Source: JARRQB01 sp965368585 (lineage in GTDB: Bacteria; Pseudomonadota; Gammaproteobacteria; Chromatiales; Chromatiaceae). Taken from it: a stretch of 36,493 nt of DNA. Shown here piece by piece: positions 1 through 7,535 of this stretch. The stretch is from contig CBDUNM010000035.1 of NCBI GenBank assembly GCA_965368585.1, forward strand, positions 1-36,493, given 5' to 3'. The notes below the pieces were generated by a model. That model was not told the origin of the DNA and did not search any database. It saw only the letters and a list, made by a program, of their open reading frames with translations. The position numbers were made by a program, and so were the translations under genes. Position 1 is the first letter of the stretch, and each line of letters starts with the position of its first letter.

Positions 1-177
1 CTGGGTGTTCGGCAGGCGCGCCCGTTCCACCAGCAGCAGCTGATCGCAGCCGACGCCAAAGCGCCGATCCGCGATCGCCCGGATCTGCGCTGTGGTCAGA
101 GCGATAGTCTGGCGCACCGCATTGATTACCACGAAATCGTTGCCCAGGCCGTGCATCTTGGTGAATTCGACTTCCAT
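1..177 (-). CDS. dapF: diaminopimelate epimerase, N-terminal part (runs off the window)
   Basis: Only the first 59 residues are present. They begin MEVEFTKMHGLGNDFVVINA, the hallmark N-terminus of DapF, which interconverts LL- and meso-diaminopimelate in lysine and peptidoglycan synthesis in the cytoplasm. A second recognisable stretch, RRFGVGCDQLLLVE, matches the family's conserved GxGxDQ loop region. The catalytic cysteines would normally lie further in; the part seen here covers the first conserved block only. The ATG is at 177-175. The gene reads in the same direction as lysA upstream, as in many gammaproteobacteria, but the usual tight lysA-dapF junction is broken by a methyltransferase gene and a decayed transporter. 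Recognition is secure; the rest of the protein cannot be judged. Confidence 0.93.
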   Translation of the reverse strand, partial: MEVEFTKMHGLGNDFVVINAVRQTIALTTAQIRAIADRRFGVGCDQLLLVERARLPNTQ

Positions 178-221
178 GGCCCGAAGGTTACCGGGTCGGG
201 TCGACCGGTAAAAGAGACAGT

Positions 222-477
222 TCAGCGCGGGTGGGGACCGAGTCGCCACATCTGCATACCGAGCCAGATCAGGTACGCGCCGCCCAGGTATATCACCAGG
301 GTGAACGCGTTGCCCAAGGACGCGGCAATGACCGACAGGCCGTAGACCGCTGACAGCAGGAAATCAGGTCGCCGACATCGTCACCAGTGCTCTGCTGGCG
401 ACCGTCGGGAATACGCCGGGTTCGGGCGCCGTGGACAGCAGCAAGATCGCCCCGGCCAGGCCGGGCGTGCTCGGCAT
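222..477 (-). pseudogene. decayed LysE/RhtB-family exporter remnant
   Basis: Two reading frames on the minus strand carry pieces of one LysE/RhtB-type amino-acid exporter. The first piece, starting at ATG 477, reads MPSTPGLAGAILLLSTAPEP followed by a segment like the family's conserved SRAL region, and stops at a TGA. After a frame change the second piece contains GLSVIAASLGNAFTLVIYLG and then GGAYLIWLGMQMWRLG, the characteristic end of the second and start of the third membrane helix, before a final TGA at 222. An intact family member is about 205 residues; under 90 are represented here and the C-terminal half is missing. I infer a frameshifted, internally deleted and truncated gene. It sits between dapF and the methyltransferase gene in an otherwise conserved cluster. 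Confidence 0.7.
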
Positions 478-491
478 GGTCACCGTGTGGT

Positions 492-516
492 GGCTCCCGA
501 TCCGTCGTCGGGAGCC
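492..516. repeat. perfect 9-bp inverted repeat
   Basis: GGCTCCCGA (492-500) and TCGGGAGCC (508-516) form a perfect 9-bp stem with a 7-nt loop. It lies 40 bp past the stop codon of the methyltransferase gene (minus strand), where a terminator would be expected, but neither strand has a T-run after it. It could be a factor-dependent terminator or an mRNA 3'-end stabiliser. Confidence 0.4.
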
Positions 517-555
517 CGACGCGGACTTAACCCCCGCTCAGGCATTGGCCAACGG

Positions 556-1224
556 CTACGCACGCCACCCCTGCACCGCTAGATGCCGGTCGCTGACCAT
601 GCCGACCTGCAAGGTGCCGAGGCCGACCGCCCGCAGCTGTTCGGCCACTTCGCCGCAGGTATAGGCGGCAAACAGGGAATTGCGAAAATCCCGCCGCAGC
701 ACTTCGGGGGCGTCTGCCGCGTGGGCGGCGACCAGCGCGTCGACCGCCGCTGGCGCGGCGGGGCGGGCCAGGTCCATGACGAGAATGCCGGCGCCCGGTT
801 TGGCGCACCGGGCGACCGTGCGCCAAAGGTCTAACGGATCGGCCATGTGGTGCAATAGGCTGTTGCTGAGGACGGCATCGTAACCGCCCGTATGCAAGAC
901 GGTATCGGGCAGGTGGCGGCAGGCCCACTGGACTCTGCCCGCCAGATCGGGCCGGTCCGCCAGCTTGGCGCGCGCCAGGCGCAGCATCGACTCGGCCCCA
1001 TCGACTGCCGTCACCTGCGCCCCGCTGTAACGTGCCGCAAAGGCCAGCGCGATGTCACCGGGCCCGCAACCCAGATCCAGCGCGTGGCCGGCGAATGACT
1101 CCGGATGCAGTTGGGCGAAAAGCTCGACGAAGAGGGTATTGGGTTCGGAGAAATCCGCTTCGGCGTAGGCCCGCGCCTGCGCCTCGTCGGCCATCAGTTC
1201 TTCGGGTTCGGGAATACGCTTCAT
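556..1224 (-). CDS. class I SAM-dependent methyltransferase
   Basis: The protein has 222 residues. It shows the Rossmann-type methyltransferase motifs in order: ALDLGCGPGDIALAF (motif I, SAM binding, about residue 46), VTAVDGAESML (the acidic residue after strand 2), and DAVLSNSLLHHMADP with LVMDLARP in the post-I and motif II/III positions. Substrate is unknown; the fold class also includes UbiE and small-molecule methylases, and nothing here decides between them. The ATG at 1224 overlaps the lysA stop in an ATGA junction, so the two are translationally coupled. A longer open frame extends upstream into lysA, but that part is the lysA shadow and was rejected. Its placement between lysA and dapF is unusual. 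Confidence 0.85.
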   Translation of the reverse strand: MKRIPEPEELMADEAQARAYAEADFSEPNTLFVELFAQLHPESFAGHALDLGCGPGDIALAFAARYSGAQVTAVDGAESMLRLARAKLADRPDLAGRVQWACRHLPDTVLHTGGYDAVLSNSLLHHMADPLDLWRTVARCAKPGAGILVMDLARPAAPAAVDALVAAHAADAPEVLRRDFRNSLFAAYTCGEVAEQLRAVGLGTLQVGMVSDRHLAVQGWRA

Positions 1225-2468
1225 GGTAAGCGGTGCTCGCCACGGATCAGGTCGGTCAGTTTCTCGCGCTCCCGCACCAGACAGGTACGATCGCCGTCCA
1301 CCATCACCTCGGCGGCGCGCGGGCGCGAGTTGTAGTTCGAGCTCATGGTGAAGCCGTAGGCACCGGCGGAACGCACCGCCAGCAGATCCCCGGCCGTCAA
1401 GGTGAGATTGCGCTCCTTGCCGAGAAAGTCGCCGGTCTCGCACACCGGGCCGACCACGTCGTAGATACCCGCGCGCCCTTCGGGATGCTCGTCGACGGTC
1501 AGGATTTGTTGGTACGCACCATACAGCGACGGGCGAATCAGATCGTTCATGGCGGTGTCGACGATGGCGAAATCGCGGTGCTCCGTCGCTTTCAGATACT
1601 CGACCCGGGTCAACAGGATACCGGCGTTGGCGGCAATGGCGCGGCCGGGTTCCAGCAGAATTTCGTGAGGCCTGTCGCCCAGCCGCTGGGCGACCGCCCG
1701 GGCATAGTCGCGGGGCTCCGGCGGTTGCTCGACATCGTAGCGCACCCCCAGTCCGCCGCCCAGGTCGAGGTGCTGAATCGCAATGCCTTCTTCGTCCAGG
1801 CTCGCGACCAGCTCGAGGACGCGGTCCAGCGCATCGAGAAACGGTGCCAAGGCGGTCAGTTGCGACCCGATGTGGCAGTCGACGCCGGTCACGTGCAGGT
1901 GGGGCAGGTCGCGTGCCCGCCGGTACATCGCCGGCGCCTCCGTGATGTCGATGCCGAACTTGTTCTCCTTCAATCCGGTTGAGATATAGGGATGGGTCCG
2001 AGCGTCCACGTCGGGGTTCACGCGCAGCGACACCGGCGCCTCGACACCGAGTGCCCCGGCCACCTGTTCGAGACGGTCCAGTTCGGGGATGGACTCGACG
2101 TTGAAACAGCGAATTCCGACTTGCAGCGCGCGGCGCATCTCATCGCCGCGCTTGCCGACACCGGAAAAAACCACCTTTTTCGGATCGCCGCCCGCGGCGA
2201 GCACGCGCTCGAGTTCCCCCACCGAGACGATGTCGAATCCCGATCCGAGCCGCGCCAGTACGTCCAGCACGCCGAGGTTCGAATTGGCCTTGACCGCGAA
2301 ACAGACCAAGTGTGGCCGACCGGTGAAGGCTTCGTCGAAGGCGCGCCAATGCCGCTCCAGCGTGGCGCGCGAGTACACGTAACTGGGGGTGCCGAACTCC
2401 TCGGCGATACGCGACAAAGGGACGTCTTCGGCGCACAGCACGCCGTCGCGGTAGTTGAAGAAATCCAC
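1221..2468 (-). CDS. lysA: diaminopimelate decarboxylase
   Basis: LysA is the PLP enzyme that decarboxylates meso-diaminopimelate to L-lysine, the last step of the pathway. The 415-residue length is normal. The PLP lysine is in VCFAVKANSN (K60). Other family blocks follow in order: HIGSQL, DLGGGLGVRY (phosphate-binding glycines), LEPGRAIAANAG, GPVCETGDFLG with the active-site cysteine, and the C-terminal SAGAYGFTMSSNYNSRPR that completes the site. The fold is a TIM barrel followed by a beta domain. Start is the ATG at 2468, giving MDFFNYRDG; it lies 3 nt after the lptM stop. The gene is the middle of a tight lptM-lysA-methyltransferase run. Confidence 0.97.
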   Translation of the reverse strand: MDFFNYRDGVLCAEDVPLSRIAEEFGTPSYVYSRATLERHWRAFDEAFTGRPHLVCFAVKANSNLGVLDVLARLGSGFDIVSVGELERVLAAGGDPKKVVFSGVGKRGDEMRRALQVGIRCFNVESIPELDRLEQVAGALGVEAPVSLRVNPDVDARTHPYISTGLKENKFGIDITEAPAMYRRARDLPHLHVTGVDCHIGSQLTALAPFLDALDRVLELVASLDEEGIAIQHLDLGGGLGVRYDVEQPPEPRDYARAVAQRLGDRPHEILLEPGRAIAANAGILLTRVEYLKATEHRDFAIVDTAMNDLIRPSLYGAYQQILTVDEHPEGRAGIYDVVGPVCETGDFLGKERNLTLTAGDLLAVRSAGAYGFTMSSNYNSRPRAAEVMVDGDRTCLVREREKLTDLIRGEHRLP

Positions 2469-2471
2469 CCT

Positions 2472-2603
2472 TCAGCCCGCCGTTTCCTGGTCGGCCGGTA
2501 CCGTTTCGTCGGGTAGGTACAGCGGTCCTTTGTTGCCGCAGCCGGACAGTGACAACAGGAGCAACGTGGCCGCCAGCAGCGCGGCCCGAGAAGCGTACTT
2601 CAT
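2472..2603 (-). CDS. lptM: small outer-membrane lipoprotein, LptM (YifL) type
   Basis: The product is a 43-residue lipoprotein: MKYASRAALL, a hydrophobic stretch, then a lipobox ending in LSGC at residue 22, immediately followed by GNKGPLYLP. The CGxKGPLYxP signature after the lipidated cysteine is diagnostic of LptM/YifL. That protein assists assembly and disulfide maturation of the LptDE lipopolysaccharide translocon in E. coli. In many gammaproteobacteria it lies directly upstream of lysA or dapF, as here (3 nt before lysA). The rest, PDETVPADQETAG, is a short unstructured tail. The start is the ATG at 2603; a longer open frame upstream overlaps the next gene antisense and was rejected. 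Confidence 0.9.
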   Translation of the reverse strand: MKYASRAALLAATLLLLSLSGCGNKGPLYLPDETVPADQETAG

Positions 2604-2634
2604 GGCTTGGAATCTCGAGTATATGACTCGGGGC

Positions 2635-2640
2635 AGTATA
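2635..2640 (-). promoter_or_regulatory. possible -10 element for lptM-lysA
   Basis: On the minus strand a TATACT hexamer lies at 2640-2635, about 32 bp ahead of the lptM ATG; a second TATACT is at 2623-2618. Neither has a convincing -35 hexamer at 16-18 bp, so the call is tentative. Confidence 0.3.
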
Positions 2641-2642
2641 AA

Positions 2643-2656
2643 CCGGCGGACGCCGG
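2643..2656 (-). terminator. weak intrinsic-terminator-like hairpin after the glycine-zipper gene
   Basis: On the minus strand CCGGC-GTCC-GCCGG forms a 5-bp GC stem with a 4-nt loop, followed by TTTAT. It begins 5 bp after the stop codon of the glycine-zipper lipoprotein gene and ahead of lptM. The short stem and short T-run make it weak. Confidence 0.35.
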
Positions 2657-2661
2657 CGTGC

Positions 2662-3114
2662 TCAGCCAGCGGAGCGCCAGGTTCCGTCGGATTGACGGCA
2701 GGCCGTGCCGGTGACCGTCTCGCGTCGCCCGTCGATCCACGCCTCGGTGGTGTACTCACGGCACGGTCCGTCGGCCGTCTGATAGGTACTGGTGGGGGTG
2801 ACGCTGTAATCGTAGCCGGAATCTGGATTGTGCCAGCTGCTTTCCTGGTAGCTGCGGTTGTTCTCCAGCGCGGCGTTGGTGCGCTGCAGGTCACTGGCGT
2901 CCATTTGCTCGCCGATATAGCCCCCCAGGTAGGCGCCGAGCATGGTGCCGGCGATGGTCGCAGCGGTTCTGCCGGTACCGCCCCCGACCTGGCTGCCGAG
3001 TACGCCGCCCGCTACCGCGCCGATCACCCGGCCGGTGTCGCGGTGCGTGTAATCGCAGCCGCCGAGCGCGACCACGCACAACAAGCCCGTCAGTCCTTTA
3101 CTCAATCGGTTCAT
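2662..3114 (-). CDS. glycine-zipper surface lipoprotein (17-kDa antigen-like)
   Basis: The protein has 150 residues. MNRLSKGLTGLLCVVALGGC is a lipoprotein signal ending in a lipobox with the cysteine at residue 20. Residues about 30-70 form a glycine-zipper segment (GAVAGGVLGSQVGGGTGRTA then GTMLGAYLGGYIGEQMD), typical of the 17-kDa surface antigen / SlyB group of outer-membrane lipoproteins. The C-terminal half (about 80-150) is a polar domain with two cysteines (GPCREYT and GTACRQSDG) like the C-terminal domain of RT0821-type surface proteins. Presumed location is the outer membrane. It lies 99 bp downstream of cyaA and is followed by a small terminator-like hairpin. Function is not known; the fold call is good. 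Confidence 0.82.
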   Translation of the reverse strand: MNRLSKGLTGLLCVVALGGCDYTHRDTGRVIGAVAGGVLGSQVGGGTGRTAATIAGTMLGAYLGGYIGEQMDASDLQRTNAALENNRSYQESSWHNPDSGYDYSVTPTSTYQTADGPCREYTTEAWIDGRRETVTGTACRQSDGTWRSAG

Positions 3115-3213
3115 GGCGAAGCACTCCTAAAACGATCATCCCGGATAACCGCGAACAGGTCGGATAATCACGGGAACAATACAACAATTCGACGCGACAT
3201 ACCGGCCACAAGT

Positions 3214-5976
3214 TCACAAATCCGGTTCCCTCTGGCCGTCCAGCCCGATTGCCCGGTTGAGCTGTCGCTCCAGGCGGCGTTTGAGTCGCAGCATGGCGGC
3301 GGTCGACCAGCTCGCGCCGGCATCAAGCCCCGCGGTCTGTACGCCGGTGATGTAGATCGGGTAGCGCTCATGGCTGTGCCGATGTTCCAGGACCCGGTCC
3401 GCCACCGTGCGGTAGAAGGCGTTGCCCAACACGAGTGAGTCGAATTCCTGCTCGCCGCAGATCAGCGTACACCCCGCTGTGGTATCCGCGCTGGGACCGG
3501 TGATGAGTTGAATCTCCAGATAACCGCGATCGGGTTTGCACGGCGGGCCGACCTGCTTGGTCTGCCAGCCGTGCACGCTGTGGGCGACGCGATGGAAGGT
3601 GGCGGTGACGTCCAGGTCGGCCTCGGAGTAGCCGTCGGAAAGCAGCAGGCGGCGAGCCAGCAGGCTGTCGTAAAAACGGCTTTGGTGTTCCAGAAAATTG
3701 GCCTCGCGGGCGCGCGGCAGGTGTTGCTCGAACAGCGCGCCGTCGTCGTCCAGCACCCACAGGTCGATACCCTGGGTCACGATGCGATAGAAGATCTGGA
3801 TCTCACCGGGCCGGTTCAATTCCAACAGTACCGGCAACGGCGAGTCGGGCAGCGCGCGGGGATCCATGCGCACAGGCCTGAACCCGCGTGGCGCGTCGCC
3901 GAGTTGGTCGACCAGTTGGCCGGTATCGCCGATCTCCCGCCAGCTACAGGTCTCCTCACGCCATTCGAGCAGGTAGAGCTGGTCGTCCAGGCGCATGATG
4001 TAGCGGCAATCGGTGCCTTCCCGAGCGAAGCAGTCGCCGGCGGCCGCCGCCAGATCCACGACGCGGTTGGCCAGGGTCGCGGTCTGCGCGTTCGCCAGCC
4101 CGAGTGCATGCAGGGCCGTGACATTGCCCGGACCCGCCAGATCGAAATGGCGGCACACCGTGTCGAGCAGCGCGGGTATGCTCCCCTCGTGGTGGGTAAC
4201 GAGAATCTCGCCCCAGGTGGTGACGTGCAGGTGGTCGATATATTTAAGAGGTTCTGGGTCTTTGTCGGAAAGGTCGCGGTCGACGTCGAGGAACAGGAGC
4301 GAGGTCACCAGTTGCGCCTGTTCGGAGAACGCCGCCAAGGACCCGGGCGTGATGTCTGCGTGCGGCAGTCGGCGCTGCAGGTGTTCGAGAATCTGCTGAT
4401 GTACCGGCGCGCCCTGATGCGCGGGCGCTGGCACGAGCTGTAGCCGCGTCGAGCGGTCCGCGATGCGATTGACGTGCAGCCAGGTCAATAGCTCGACCAG
4501 TCCGGCCGTGGCCTTGGTCGGTGTGGAGCCGTAATCCGGGGCCTCGCGGTACAACAGCCAGCGGTGGCCGTCGACGGTCTTTTCCTTGACCAGCCATAAA
4601 CTGGTCTCGGTCATATCGCGCGAGATACCGGGGTTGACGCGATCGATCTTGCCTGGTCTGCGCTCGCGCGTGGCGTAGAGCTTGCGCCCCAGCAGCTTTA
4701 ATTCCGCGGCGTTGACGCCCTCTTCGGTGGCGTGTTTGCGGGTGAACTCGGTCAGCATGCGCAAGCCGCGCGACAGCTCCGCGACCATCGCGTTGCGCTC
4801 GTTCTGCACGCGGTCGAGCTTCCAGTGCTCGCGGCTGTCCATGACCTCCAGTTGCGCGGCATTCCAGTGCCAGCTCTTTGCCAGCGTCAGCACCGCCTTG
4901 CGCCGCCAGTCGGGTGTTTCCACCGGGCGGGTCAGGAACTGGCCGGACTTGGCGTAGAACGCGCGGCGGGCTAGTTCGAGCCGCTGCCCTTCGCCCCGCA
5001 CCGACAGGTGCTCGGTGATGCGCGCGAAGATCAGCCGATACGGGTCCAGCATGTCCGGGTCCAGATGGCGGTCCTCGTACACCGCGCGCTTGATGCGTTG
5101 GCTGACCCAGTTGATATTCGGGTACTCGGTCGAGTAGGCCTCGAACAGCATCAATTTCAGCAAGGCCTTGTACGGCGAGCCGATGCTTTTGTGGAGCTGC
5201 CAGTGCGCCCCGCCGTAAAACTCGTGCGGCGGCACCGTATCCAGGCCGCCGAAATCCAGCCACGCGCTGCGCGGCACGAAACGGCGTCTGAACAACCGCT
5301 CCGTGTAAGCCTCGTAGTTGTCGCAATCCGGCGGCACCAGCCACCACAGCGGCGGTAGACCGGCGATCAGCAGGCCCGTGCGATAGAACTCCTCCAGCAG
5401 CAGATGCGGTCCAAGTTCACCGCTGCTTTCGTCCGACAGGGGTAACATTTGGCCGGTGCGAAACGCCTCGGCCCGCATCGGAAATATATGGACCTCCAGC
5501 CCCAGTACCGCCCCCCAGGCTTCTATGATCGCAATTTTTCGCAGCAGCGCCGCCATGCGCTCGGGGCCGAGCTTGGCGCGGTAGCACAACCAGAAATCGA
5601 GATCGCTCTTGTTGTCCTGGCCGAGGCTGCCGGAGCTGCCCATCAGGTACAGGGCGTCGATTTCCGGATGCTTTATCGTGGTGTCTTTGTGCAAGGTGAA
5701 GCTGCGCGCGTGGGCGCGCGCCAACAGCACCTCGTTGCGGGTCGGCTGGTAGCCCGCGATGCCGGCGGGGGTTGCAGTGTCGACGAAACCGGGCAGCAAC
5801 GGGTGGTTGACGTGAAAGATCAGCGGCAGCACCTCAAGAAATGCGCGCTGCTCGTGTTGTAGTGAGTCGTTGATTCGATCGAGGCGCCGGTCGCGTAACC
5901 AGAGGAAACGCGACCGGATCCTTTCTATGGATTTGCGTCCGATACTTTGCGATGCGGCGGCGGCACGACCGGACAT
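3214..5976 (-). CDS. cyaA: class I adenylate cyclase
   Basis: CyaA makes cAMP from ATP and feeds the CRP regulon. The 920-residue length fits the class I family (about 850-950). The N-terminal catalytic domain carries GSSGSLGQDNKSDLDFW at residues 113-129; this is the nucleotidyltransferase-fold signature, with D125 and D127 in the metal-binding positions. Further family stretches include PNINWVSQRIKRAVYED and, near the end, a region with YPIYITGVQ. The C-terminal regulatory half is present. Class I cyclases are essentially gammaproteobacterial, which supports the taxonomic call. The start at 5976 is 15 nt after the stop of the PAS/GGDEF gene, so the two are probably cotranscribed. No frameshift is seen. 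Confidence 0.96.
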   Translation of the reverse strand: MSGRAAAASQSIGRKSIERIRSRFLWLRDRRLDRINDSLQHEQRAFLEVLPLIFHVNHPLLPGFVDTATPAGIAGYQPTRNEVLLARAHARSFTLHKDTTIKHPEIDALYLMGSSGSLGQDNKSDLDFWLCYRAKLGPERMAALLRKIAIIEAWGAVLGLEVHIFPMRAEAFRTGQMLPLSDESSGELGPHLLLEEFYRTGLLIAGLPPLWWLVPPDCDNYEAYTERLFRRRFVPRSAWLDFGGLDTVPPHEFYGGAHWQLHKSIGSPYKALLKLMLFEAYSTEYPNINWVSQRIKRAVYEDRHLDPDMLDPYRLIFARITEHLSVRGEGQRLELARRAFYAKSGQFLTRPVETPDWRRKAVLTLAKSWHWNAAQLEVMDSREHWKLDRVQNERNAMVAELSRGLRMLTEFTRKHATEEGVNAAELKLLGRKLYATRERRPGKIDRVNPGISRDMTETSLWLVKEKTVDGHRWLLYREAPDYGSTPTKATAGLVELLTWLHVNRIADRSTRLQLVPAPAHQGAPVHQQILEHLQRRLPHADITPGSLAAFSEQAQLVTSLLFLDVDRDLSDKDPEPLKYIDHLHVTTWGEILVTHHEGSIPALLDTVCRHFDLAGPGNVTALHALGLANAQTATLANRVVDLAAAAGDCFAREGTDCRYIMRLDDQLYLLEWREETCSWREIGDTGQLVDQLGDAPRGFRPVRMDPRALPDSPLPVLLELNRPGEIQIFYRIVTQGIDLWVLDDDGALFEQHLPRAREANFLEHQSRFYDSLLARRLLLSDGYSEADLDVTATFHRVAHSVHGWQTKQVGPPCKPDRGYLEIQLITGPSADTTAGCTLICGEQEFDSLVLGNAFYRTVADRVLEHRHSHERYPIYITGVQTAGLDAGASWSTAAMLRLKRRLERQLNRAIGLDGQREPDL

Positions 5977-5991
5977 AAACCGTTCACGTCC

Positions 5992-6813
5992 TCACGCGCT
6001 GCTGGCGTGCGCGGCGTCGCGTACTGCCGCGGCGGCGCGCGCCAGCAGGGTGCGGCTGTCATCGCCGCGGTGCCAGCCCGTCACGCCCATTACCACGCGC
6101 GGCACGATATCGGCGAACTCATCGTCCAGCTTGACCGGGTCGTCGGCCGCGGTCAGATTGGCGCCCACTTCCTTGGCCTTGCCTTCTTCGGTTTCGGGCA
6201 GGATGACAATGAACTCCGTCTCGTCCCAGCGAGCCACCAGATCGGCCCAGCGCAGCCGGTCGCGAAGATGGTGCGCCACGGCCAGAGCTACGGCATTCTT
6301 CGCCTGCGGCTGATCGCAGCCGACGCTGATGTGGATCAGGCTCAACGGGTTGTCGTAACGGCGACTGCGCGATACGTGCAGTTCCAGCTGCTGCTTGAGG
6401 GCGCGCCGGTTGGGCAGACCGGTCAGTTCATCGGTCATGCGCAGGTTCTCCACCATCTCGTGCAAGCGGCGGTTGTCTTCCTCGAGTTCTCTTTCGCGGG
6501 TGACGTCGGTAAAGCAATGGAGGCGTATCGACGGCCTGGCTTGATCGGCGCATACGGTGCAACGCAACCAGCGTTTGGGGGCGCCGGGTCCGTTGAGATG
6601 GATGAACTCCTCCTCCTCGAACAGCACACGGTGGGTCGGCGAGGGCAGGGTGTCGCGCGTATGACCCAAGAGTTGGTTGGCGGGCAGGCCGACGACGGCT
6701 TCCAAGGCGCGGTTGGCCCAGGTGATGCGGCCGTCTGCGCCCACGGCCAGCATGGGGGCGGCCGCCTGCGCCAACCAGTCACGGTACTGGGAATCGGGAA
6801 TCTGTTCAGTCAT
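5992..6813 (-). CDS. PAS domain protein with degenerate GGDEF domain
   Basis: The protein has 273 residues. Residues about 10-110 are a PAS domain (MLAVGADGRITWANRAL, then GHTRDTLPSPTHR and a TDVTRERELEEDNRRL exit helix). Residues about 127-273 are a GGDEF domain beginning MTDELTGLPNRRAL. The active-site loop, normally RYGGEEF, reads RWDETEF (195-201). Both glycines are lost, so diguanylate cyclase activity is unlikely. No EAL domain, membrane segment or RxxD inhibitory site is evident, so it is a cytoplasmic sensor of unknown ligand. A good Shine-Dalgarno (CGGAGG) precedes the ATG at 6813. It is followed 15 nt later by cyaA, which suggests a role linked to cAMP synthesis rather than c-di-GMP production. 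Confidence 0.85.
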   Translation of the reverse strand: MTEQIPDSQYRDWLAQAAAPMLAVGADGRITWANRALEAVVGLPANQLLGHTRDTLPSPTHRVLFEEEEFIHLNGPGAPKRWLRCTVCADQARPSIRLHCFTDVTRERELEEDNRRLHEMVENLRMTDELTGLPNRRALKQQLELHVSRSRRYDNPLSLIHISVGCDQPQAKNAVALAVAHHLRDRLRWADLVARWDETEFIVILPETEEGKAKEVGANLTAADDPVKLDDEFADIVPRVVMGVTGWHRGDDSRTLLARAAAAVRDAAHASSA

Positions 6814-6831
6814 GGGTAGCCTCCGGGTCGT

Positions 6832-6859
6832 TTTATAGTGCTAGGGGTGTCGAATGTAA
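6832..6859 (-). promoter_or_regulatory. sigma-70-type promoter for the PAS/GGDEF-cyaA unit
   Basis: On the minus strand TTACAT (6859-6854) and TATAAA (6837-6832) are separated by 16 bp. The start site would fall about 10 bp before the CGGAGG ribosome site of the PAS/GGDEF gene. Confidence 0.5.
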
Positions 6860-6939
6860 CGGCGTAACCGGTATGGACTTGAATGGCGCTCGCAGGCCTC
6901 TGGGTGTTTTGAAGCGCCGCATAGACGTTGCCGAACCGA

Positions 6940-6967
6940 TTGTCGCGATACCAAAAATTTGGATAAT
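6940..6967 (+). promoter_or_regulatory. possible promoter in an AT-rich patch ahead of the 139-aa gene
   Basis: TTGTCG (6940-6945) and GATAAT (6962-6967) are 16 bp apart, and the spacer contains the near-palindrome CCAAAAATTTGG (6951-6962). The surrounding 50 bp are strikingly AT-rich for this genome. If used, it gives a leader of about 135 nt before the ATG at 7109. Confidence 0.4.
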
Positions 6968-7008
6968 AAACAAAATCTAACGTTTTTTTACAAACGCCTG
7001 CGGCGGCT

Positions 7009-7026
7009 GGCGCAAGCGGTTGCGCC
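7009..7026. repeat. perfect 7-bp hairpin in the leader of the 139-aa gene
   Basis: GGCGCAA-GCGG-TTGCGCC forms a perfect 7-bp stem with a 4-nt loop. It lies between the putative promoter at 6940 and the ATG at 7109. There is no T-run on either side, so it is not an intrinsic terminator. The rest of the 295-bp gap holds nothing else recognisable. Confidence 0.4.
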
Positions 7027-7108
7027 CGGACGCGTTGCTGCGCCCCGCGGCGGCGGTTTGCAGGTTTGGTTCGACCGGCAGGCGATATTGCGACTAAGCT
7101 AAGCCTGC

Positions 7109-7528
7109 ATGGGCGTGCTCACCAGAAAAACCCGGGCAGATTCGATCACCGGCCGGCGGCTGTTGCCGAGCGACGCGTTGTGGCAGTACGCGCCCAGCCG
7201 CGGGGCCGACGGTCGCCCGGTCAGCGATTTCATGATGCTGGTGCCCGGGTTCCGGCGCGCGCCGGCCCGCACCCGGACGCTCTACACCGAGCAGCTACAG
7301 CGGGTATTCAACGACTTCGAGAAGCAGATCGTGTTCGCCGATCTCAACCTTCGGCTCGGGGTCCTGTGGGTGACGGTGCATCCTCAACCGGGGCTGTGCC
7401 GCGAGATTGCGGAGGCCATCCAGCTGCGCTTGCCCGGCACCAAGCTGGTGGGCAACCACCTGACGGTGTCGCGCTCCCGCGCGAGCGCGCTGGTTCGTGG
7501 GGTGCGGCGCTTGCTGGGCCGATCGTGA
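7109..7528 (+). CDS. hypothetical protein, 139 aa
   Basis: I do not recognise this protein. It is soluble and basic, with no signal peptide or membrane segment. Its centre (DFMMLVPGFRRAPARTRTLY, then a helix with FNDFEKQIVFADLN and a strand LGVLWVTVHPQPG) looks like a folded alpha/beta domain, and a C-terminal arginine-rich helix ends the chain. Codon use matches the neighbouring GC-rich genes, and no competing frame explains the stretch, so it is probably real. There is no clear Shine-Dalgarno before the ATG at 7109; a later Met in DFMMLV is an alternative start. It is convergent with the MazG-like gene, with only 7 bp between the stops. Confidence 0.6.
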   Translation: MGVLTRKTRADSITGRRLLPSDALWQYAPSRGADGRPVSDFMMLVPGFRRAPARTRTLYTEQLQRVFNDFEKQIVFADLNLRLGVLWVTVHPQPGLCREIAEAIQLRLPGTKLVGNHLTVSRSRASALVRGVRRLLGRS

Positions 7529-7535
7529 CTGGCGG

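Noticed and set aside
1225..1443. N-terminal extension of the methyltransferase frame
   Set aside because: It lies inside lysA in another frame, is composed of Arg/Gly/Ala-rich shadow sequence, and the ATGA overlap at 1221-1224 gives a better start.
3508..4443. Long plus-strand open frame inside cyaA
   Set aside because: It is antisense to a secure, full-length adenylate cyclase gene and shows no motifs; typical GC-rich shadow.
7009..7026. Hairpin as an intrinsic terminator
   Set aside because: No T-run follows on either strand and no gene ends nearby; kept only as a leader hairpin.
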